A DNA stretch of 64,000 nucleotides from Arabidopsis thaliana (Eukaryota > Streptophyta > Magnoliopsida > Brassicales > Brassicaceae): assembly GCF_000001735.4 (NCBI RefSeq), contig NC_003075.7, positions 16,307,001 through 16,371,000 on the forward strand, written 5' to 3'. The notes below the pieces were generated by a model. The model saw only the letters and a list, made by a program, of their open reading frames with translations. It made no database searches and had not been told where the DNA came from. Position numbers and translations under genes: made by a program. How positions within the stretch are numbered: position 1 is the first letter of the stretch; each line of letters starts with the position of its first letter. Of the stretch, positions 58,301 through 64,000 are shown in pieces.

Positions 58301-61086
58301 TTATAAACAGACCGAACCCCAGTATTGCAACTGGTATCCAATGTGGAATTTGTGTATCCATATAATTCAATAGTGGTCACAATTTCATATATGAAGCCAA
58401 ATCTATAGTCTCACGGTTTCACAAAGAAACATCAAGAAACATACAAAATGTCCTCAAACATTTTCTCCTTTTTTGCATCATTTATCGATTGGAGCTACAG
58501 AAACAGTTTCTTTTTGAAATTAGAATATTTCGATAGTAGCCACTCTACGATAAGTCGATAAGTTATTTTAACATCCAGTACTCCATGCATACGTTATACG
58601 CGCACAGTGTAGTGAATTAGTGATATATGTACAATGAAAGAAGCATATATATGTTAAGAAATACCACTTTTGTTATTATTTGGTTTCTACGTTCTGTCCA
58701 TGTCCACTAGAAATGACATCAAGAGAGATTATCAGTTTTTAATTTTTTGGGAAATAAGAAACTACTGTAAATTAAATTGAATATATATAAATGATATGAA
58801 TAATTGTAAGATTATTTTCGGATTTTTGAAGTTTAATATCTATAAAAGTAAATAAAGAAGTTTAATATCTATGTTATATTGGGATTTCGATTTTCATGTT
58901 GTCGTATTGGAGTAAGGTAATCATCATATATATGGTACAACAATTAGAGAAGAAAGGTGAAACTCACGAGATATGTATTACATGTTGTCCAAATTCGTGG
59001 GCAAACGATTCACTCTGAAATCGTGGTCACACAAAATAATTATGACTCGATCAGAATATATTTTTTTTTTGGTACGCTCAAATTTTTCATATACTTTTTT
59101 TTTCTTGGTAGATGAACAAAAAAAACTAAAAATAAGACATATATGTAGGTATAATGCATATTATGGAGTTGACGGTTGGATCGTACGTACGTATTACTTG
59201 AACAAGTAAATGTCGGGATTTTGACAGAGGAAGCGAATGAGCAAAACTATGCCAACATATTAAATAAAGTCAGAGCTTCGTTTCATTTTTTATCCTCATG
59301 AGTTGTAAGATTCATTTCAACTTATTTTTTTACCTACCATTACTACTCTTGTACTTTTGATATTTATTGAATTTTATCTGTTCATTTTTTATTTTATTAC
59401 CTTTATTTTTGTTAATTTTATTACCTATAAACAAAAAATAAAGTATAATTTTCTAATTAGTATTATAAAAAGACTTATAGTATTACGTACATTCAACTCG
59501 TTGATACATTTAAATTTAAAGATATATATGAATCTTACATGTTCTTGCATATTTTTCTTCCATGTAAAAGCCATATATATCTCAAACTACAATACAAAAT
59601 AAAAATTGTGGGAATTATCTACAAACATTTGGTTAGACAAGTGACAATAGATAAAAAAACTGTTGTATAAAAAAGGAAAGAATTTTGAGTTAATCTGAAA
59701 CTTTTTAATTTCTGAATTTTTACTGTTGACAAATTTTAATTCTAAGTTGCCTTTTGAGAGATAACTATCTATTAAATAATAAATTAATTGATTTATGTTC
59801 CTATGTATATGGTTCGTATGGCAACTAATCCACCTTTGTGAGCACAGATTAGAGTGCTCGAAACGAAATTGAGTGTCTGTCTAAATGATTGTAGCTCCTT
59901 CTGTTTTTGGAATGTTCCAGAAACAATTAATATATCTTTTGGACAGTTAAATGTTAGATGGTTATATTCAATCCGACTGGTCCAGCTAGAATCAAAGACA
60001 ACACATATATGCAGGGTTTAATCAAAGCTTGCATCTACGAAAATAGAAACAACATCGAGTCAAAACTTGCATGTACCCATATAAACTTGTCAAAGTAATT
60101 GAGTCGATAGAAGTATTTGGGAGGGTCAGTAATTGTTTCTAGCAAGGTGTGGGTAAGAAATTAATTGCAATAAGAAATTCGAGGTCAAAGAGTTGACAAA
60201 ACAAAACAAAAAGTAAAATAAAACCTGAATGAAGCAAAGGGATTGGTTTTTCAACTATTACCATATTTAAAGTTTTATTATGACATACTAACATAAATGT
60301 GTTGATTCTGAATGAAGTAATGAAGAGGGTTTGGATGATGTCTCATCAGTCACCACTGCAAAAGGATGTCCTGTAATTTGTTTAGACAAAGATTTTGTGG
60401 GTATCTTCTCTCTCTACTACTTTTAAGATTGACCTATCTTCTCTATGTATATTTACTTTTACCTTATTTACATTATAGAAAAATAGATAAATAAATCTCT
60501 TTTTTGTTTGGTATGTGAAATAGAGGCATTCGCTCGCATGTCCTGGTTAAAAGCCCCTCATAACCTTAAATTTCTCTTGAAAACCCAACGAAAATTTTAT
60601 TCAACGCTCGAACTCACTTGGCAGGCTTTAAAGCCAAGCCCATTCAGACAGTGGCATCAAGTGAGCCAATAGCTAGCTACAAATCCTAAGAGAATGGTTT
60701 AAGGAATAGAGACACCTAGCTTACTATAATTTGTCGTTGTCAACAAAAACAATATATATACTTTCTTAAACCCATAAATATGCTGATGATAAAATTAAGG
60801 AAAATATCTTAGTTAAAGAATATTCATATGTTTTACAAATTCACGATATTCAGGAAATTAAGGAAAATATCCTAGTTAAAGAATATCCATTTGTTTTACA
60901 AATTCACGATATTTAGGAAATAACACGTTGAGAATCCTAATAAAATTATGACTGAGATAATTCCCTGTAGAAAGATTTTAGGCGAGAAATTTGGAGACAG
61001 AAAAAAAGCTTACTTAAGGAAAAAGAAAGAGCTTCTTACTTGATAAGCAACCTTGACCACTCAAAGGGAAAAGGTGATCGGCAACC
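52305..61086. other. 8.8-kb AT-rich region without a supportable gene
   Basis: Many short ORFs occur here, but all are low-complexity (Phe/Tyr/Ile/Lys-rich), have no family resemblance and no splice-linked partners. Visible items: a T22 tract at 54578-54599; an (AT)n run at about 56614-56633; a 31-bp-spaced direct repeat of ATCTCCATAGATTTCTACAA near 56040 and 56071; and a 63-bp tandem repeat at 60792-60920. I saw no transposase or reverse-transcriptase coding sequence, clear tRNA or long inverted repeat. Unusually long for this gene-dense region. It may hold distal regulatory DNA of CYCD3;1, an unannotated non-coding RNA, or decayed transposons. Confidence 0.5.
60792..60920 (+). repeat. 63-bp tandem duplication upstream of the F-box/kelch gene
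   Basis: Two adjacent copies, each starting AAATTAAGGAAAATATC and ending TTCACGATATT(C/T)AGG, at 60792-60854 and 60855 to about 60920. They differ at about four positions. Located about 170-300 bp before the ATG at 61087, i.e. in its promoter or leader region. Confidence 0.85.
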
Positions 61087-62025
61087 ATGGATGATGGAGA
61101 AGAGCTACCGGTTAAAACAATGCTGATGCTTCATGATGATTTAATATTAAACTGCTTAGCGCGCGTCTCAAGATCAAACCATCCAACTCTCTCATTAGTA
61201 TGTAAGAGATTTCACTCTCTCCTTGCTTCAGTAGAGCTTTACCAAACCCGAACCCTCTTAGGCCGCACCGAGAGGTGTTTCTACGTGTGCTTACGACTCC
61301 GTACTGATTCTAAACAACTACATTGGTTCATTCTTGGCCAGAGACAATATAGTTCCAGAAAGATTTTGGTCCAAATTTTATCTCCCAATTCTACCTCTGC
61401 GGGTATTGCAGTGGTTGGTCCTAATATCGATGCCATTGGCGGAGGAATAAAGAGTAATACTTTGTCTAGCGTTATGGTCATGGACTCTCGTTCTCACACG
61501 TGGCGTGAAGCTCCAAGCATGCGGGTGCCCCGCATGTTCCCATCAGTTTGCACCCTTGATGGGAAAATATATGTAATGGGAGGCTGTGATAATCTAGATT
61601 CAACGAATTGGATGGAGGTTTTTGATACGAAAACTCAAACTTGGGAGTTTTTACAGATCCCTAGCGAGGAGATATTTGGAGGCTCTGCGTACGAAAGCGT
61701 AAGGTATGAAGGAACCGTCTATGTTTGGTCTGAGAAAAAGGATGTGACTTACAAGCTACATGAAGGTAGATGGAGTGCAGCAGACATGTCGGCGAATGGT
61801 TGGGGTTGGCCAGGATCTTCTTATTGTGTGATAGAGAATGTGTTATACAGTTGTTTTGTCCACAAAATCCGTTGGTATGACCCCAAAGAAAGAGTATGGA
61901 CACCTTTAAAAGGACTGCCTTCCTTGCCTTGTAATGGCCACGTTAAATTGGCGGATTATGGTGAAAAAATGGTGATTTTGTGGGAGAAGTATGTGGATGT
62001 TGATGAGAAAAAAATGATTTGGTGA
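61087..62025 (+). CDS. F-box/kelch-repeat protein with a frameshifted C-terminus
   Basis: Probable SCF substrate-recognition subunit from the large, fast-evolving plant FBK family. Single exon, 312 residues. A degenerate F-box (about 12-55) reads [20 protein letters not shown], then [18 protein letters not shown]. Kelch motifs (about 130-240) include [32 protein letters not shown] and [12 protein letters not shown]. The ORF ends at TGA 62023-62025, but shifting one base there reveals the rest of a typical FBK C-terminus up to 62161. The gene may still make a shortened protein. Intronless and recently copied families often carry such lesions. Corresponds to AT4G34170. Confidence 0.85.
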   Translation: MDDGEELPVKTMLMLHDDLILNCLARVSRSNHPTLSLVCKRFHSLLASVELYQTRTLLGRTERCFYVCLRLRTDSKQLHWFILGQRQYSSRKILVQILSPNSTSAGIAVVGPNIDAIGGGIKSNTLSSVMVMDSRSHTWREAPSMRVPRMFPSVCTLDGKIYVMGGCDNLDSTNWMEVFDTKTQTWEFLQIPSEEIFGGSAYESVRYEGTVYVWSEKKDVTYKLHEGRWSAADMSANGWGWPGSSYCVIENVLYSCFVHKIRWYDPKERVWTPLKGLPSLPCNGHVKLADYGEKMVILWEKYVDVDEKKMIW

Positions 62026-62161
62026 TGCGGAAATTGCGATAAAAAAACGCCAAAATGGAGAAATTTGGGGAACGGTAGAGTGGTTTGACAATGTGTTTAT
62101 GTCCAATGGGCCAAACGCTTTAATGGGTTTAGTGCATGCGCTTACTAGTACGGTTTGGTGA
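62026..62161 (+). pseudogene. Out-of-frame remainder of the F-box/kelch gene
   Basis: After the stop at 62025, the frame shifted by one base reads [14 protein letters not shown], then [16 protein letters not shown], and ends ...LTSTVW with a stop at 62159-62161. C-A-E-I-A-(I/L)-x-x-R-x-x-G-E-(I/L)-W-G is the standard FBK ending after M-I-W. One extra base in TGGTGATGCGG explains the break. Confidence 0.8.
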
Positions 62162-63059
62162 CATGAACGTGTGAACTGAATCAAAGTCACCCAAATTTAG
62201 TTTTATTTTGATTTTTCCTTTTTGATATTCTTGTCGAACCCGAGACCTTGGAGAATTGTTTGGTTATGATTTTTCTTTTGCAATTCGTTTGGCAACATCT
62301 AACAATCTAATTTTAGTGGTAAGCAGAGCTGGTTCACTTCTATTATCATTCAACTGATGAACCACGAGAACGCTCTCTTGTGCATTCAGAGGCTTCTCCT
62401 TGGTGCTAAGTACGCTAGCTTTTTGCAAGCTAGATGGGACTTGCATGTCTCTTTCAATATAATGGAATACAACCAAAACACACAGATTGTGTTTCCTTTT
62501 TCCCCTGTCCAAAAAGAAAACGTGCTTCAACTCCTGCATGCTTCTTTTCTTTCGATTCTACAAATTCCAAGACCATCTGTTTATTGCTTGTTCTGGAGAA
62601 TCTGCTATTGCCTATTGTATGTTTAAATAATTTCTGGGTTGTTTTTTTGTACTTACTTATTCAATAAAGAGAGCTTGAGGAAGAATGCTATTGTTGCAAG
62701 ACAGAAACTTTTGGGCCAGCAGTTACTTTGTTGTGTGAAGTGAGAGTTTCAGATAATATGGAGATGAGATTACCTTTGATTTACTTTTGGTCGCACGTCT
62801 AATCAGATTCATGCATTCACTGCAAGTGGTTATATTATTCGTTTGTTTCAGTCTAGGTTTATTATCATGTCCTTCAGAATTACAAATATACTGTCATACA
62901 TAATACATTCACACGTTTATAAAGGTATGCTTCCTTTTACAACTGAATCATCACATCTGCTTCATGGGTTCTGAGATCTTGTAAAGTAAGAAGCATATTA
63001 TTCATTATCAGTTTGGTATACTGAACAACTTACACAGAAGAAGAAGAAGAAGAACTGAA
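62162..63059. other. Intergenic between convergent genes
   Basis: 3' flanks of the F-box/kelch gene (plus) and the cyclase gene (minus). ORFs here (for example around 62264-62539) have no family resemblance. A GAA microsatellite (TTCTTCTTCTTCTT on the minus strand) lies at about 63039-63055, just after the cyclase stop. Confidence 0.5.
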
Positions 63060-64000
63060 TCACTTGATGAGAATGCATCTTGTCGGTGCTCCTTCCGCTC
63101 CAACTAATCTCAGCGGTAAGCAATGAAGCGAGTATGTTCCTACCTCCACACCATCCAGCTTCAGCGCTTCCACTGGGATTATATCCTGAAAACATGTGTA
63201 TCTCACGTGTTAAGACGTAGTTCATCTCCCTTTTAAGCCTACCTATCTCTCTCACTTTCTTGTCCAGTGAATACCGCTATATTCAATCATATCCCATGGT
63301 TTGACATCCAAACATCACAGGAGAATTGGAAATGTTTAGGTACTTGAATATTTTTTTATAGAGAAAGATATACTAACCCGTCCTTTAAGTATAACCCTGT
63401 GTGTTGCAGGTGATTCCTCAAAAGCAGCAAATGAAAGATAATCAAGCCCTGGATTCCACAATGCAGAATAACCGGTTTCAGAAAAAAATGTGTAATACAA
63501 GCTATCGATCATGAAAAGCTAAGAAACCGAAATTGTCCATCTCTTACCAATAAGTTTGATGTCTGTATTCTCAACCAACCATTTAGCCCCATCGGTCATG
63601 AACCCAGCAAAGCTTGAATCAAACTCTTTCTTAAACATAAGCCGCCTAATATATATATCAAACACAGAGTGAGTAAGCTTATGCTCTCTAGTTGTTTTTA
63701 CCAAGATTAAGGTAATAACACACACTCTCAATACTGAGACTCTTACTTGTCGGTGTTGGATGTTCTAAAGAGCACACGACGAACTCCTCTTTGTATATGA
63801 AGTGATTCCATTACCTCAGCTAATAAATAATAATCCAACCCAAACACAAATCATTAGACAAAAGATACTAACTTTAAATTTTCGTTACAAATTCAACAAC
63901 TCACCAGTAATGTTCTTATCTCTCGGAACATCAACCAACAAAGCAGGACCTATATACACAAAAACCCCAATTTCAAAACTTTATCACTAACCCAACTAAA
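63060..64000 (-). CDS. Cyclase-family (kynurenine formamidase-like) protein, 3' part
   Basis: Minus-strand gene entering from the right edge. Exons read from the end of the protein: 63060-63185, 63378-63448, 63548-63645, 63747-63819 and 63905-63949; earlier exons lie beyond the window. The product reads ...[43 protein letters not shown], then [20 protein letters not shown], then [20 protein letters not shown] and [20 protein letters not shown], ending [10 protein letters not shown]. The GLDYLSF...HR-LL segment is typical of the cyclase (PF04199) fold; the HxGTHxD metal site should be in the missing N-terminal part. In Arabidopsis the locus (AT4G34180, CYCLASE1) encodes a secreted protein reported as a negative regulator of cell death. 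No tryptophan-catabolic role is implied. Confidence 0.88.

Noticed and set aside
62264-62626. Overlapping ORFs of about 90 codons on both strands after the F-box/kelch gene
   Set aside because: No domain, no splice partners, and both strands open over the same bases; a chance opening.

Overview
The window is nuclear DNA of a flowering plant. The genes carry many short introns of about 75-150 bp with T-rich flanks, and the intergenic DNA is AT-rich. Several predicted proteins match Arabidopsis thaliana proteins I know almost residue for residue, in the order found on the long arm of chromosome 4 (the AT4G34040-AT4G34180 neighbourhood). Those names come from memory, not from a search. Exon coordinates were read by eye from splice sites and reading frame, and most models close to an exact number of codons.

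Layout, left to right. 1-1.6 kb: 5' part of MBR2 (RING E3 ligase, minus). 3.8-5.0 kb: CCoAOMT1, lignin methyltransferase (plus). 6.4-12.3 kb: DML3, a DEMETER-like 5-methylcytosine glycosylase with 21 coding exons (plus). 12.4-21.0 kb: a decayed segment with the detached tail of a DUF641/GIL1-like gene, an unidentified coiled-coil fragment, a methionine aminopeptidase exon, a truncated EF-hand/TLDc gene, a kinesin motor exon, duplicated non-coding blocks, and the DUF641 body carrying a stop. 21.0-23.1 kb: a ten-exon plastid-type gene (minus), head-to-head with CER9/SUD1 (23.6-27.9 kb, plus), whose last exon is duplicated downstream. 29.7-32.9 kb: PAB2. 34.2-35.9 kb: CBSX2. 36.2-42.9 kb: three tandem UGT73B glycosyltransferases (minus) plus remnants of further copies. 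43.9-47.0 kb: an OCRE/G-patch protein with a triplicated exon. 48.0-50.0 kb: a C2-domain protein with a proline/tyrosine-rich tail. 50.9-52.3 kb: CYCD3;1. 52.3-61.1 kb: a long AT-rich gap with no gene I can support. 61.1-62.2 kb: an F-box/kelch gene with a frameshifted tail. 63.1 kb to the end: the 3' part of a cyclase-family gene (minus).

These are independent eukaryotic genes, not an operon. The only functional cluster is the UGT73B array. All three promoters carry as-1-like double TGACG elements, which fits co-induction by salicylate, pathogen or electrophile signals through TGA factors. I found no undescribed multi-gene system. The most interesting content is structural: a DUF641 gene in two pieces 7.4 kb apart in reversed order, a pseudogene mosaic between DML3 and the CER9 pair, exon duplications in DML3 and the G-patch gene, an intron partly turned into coding sequence in UGT73B3, and three GC-AG introns.
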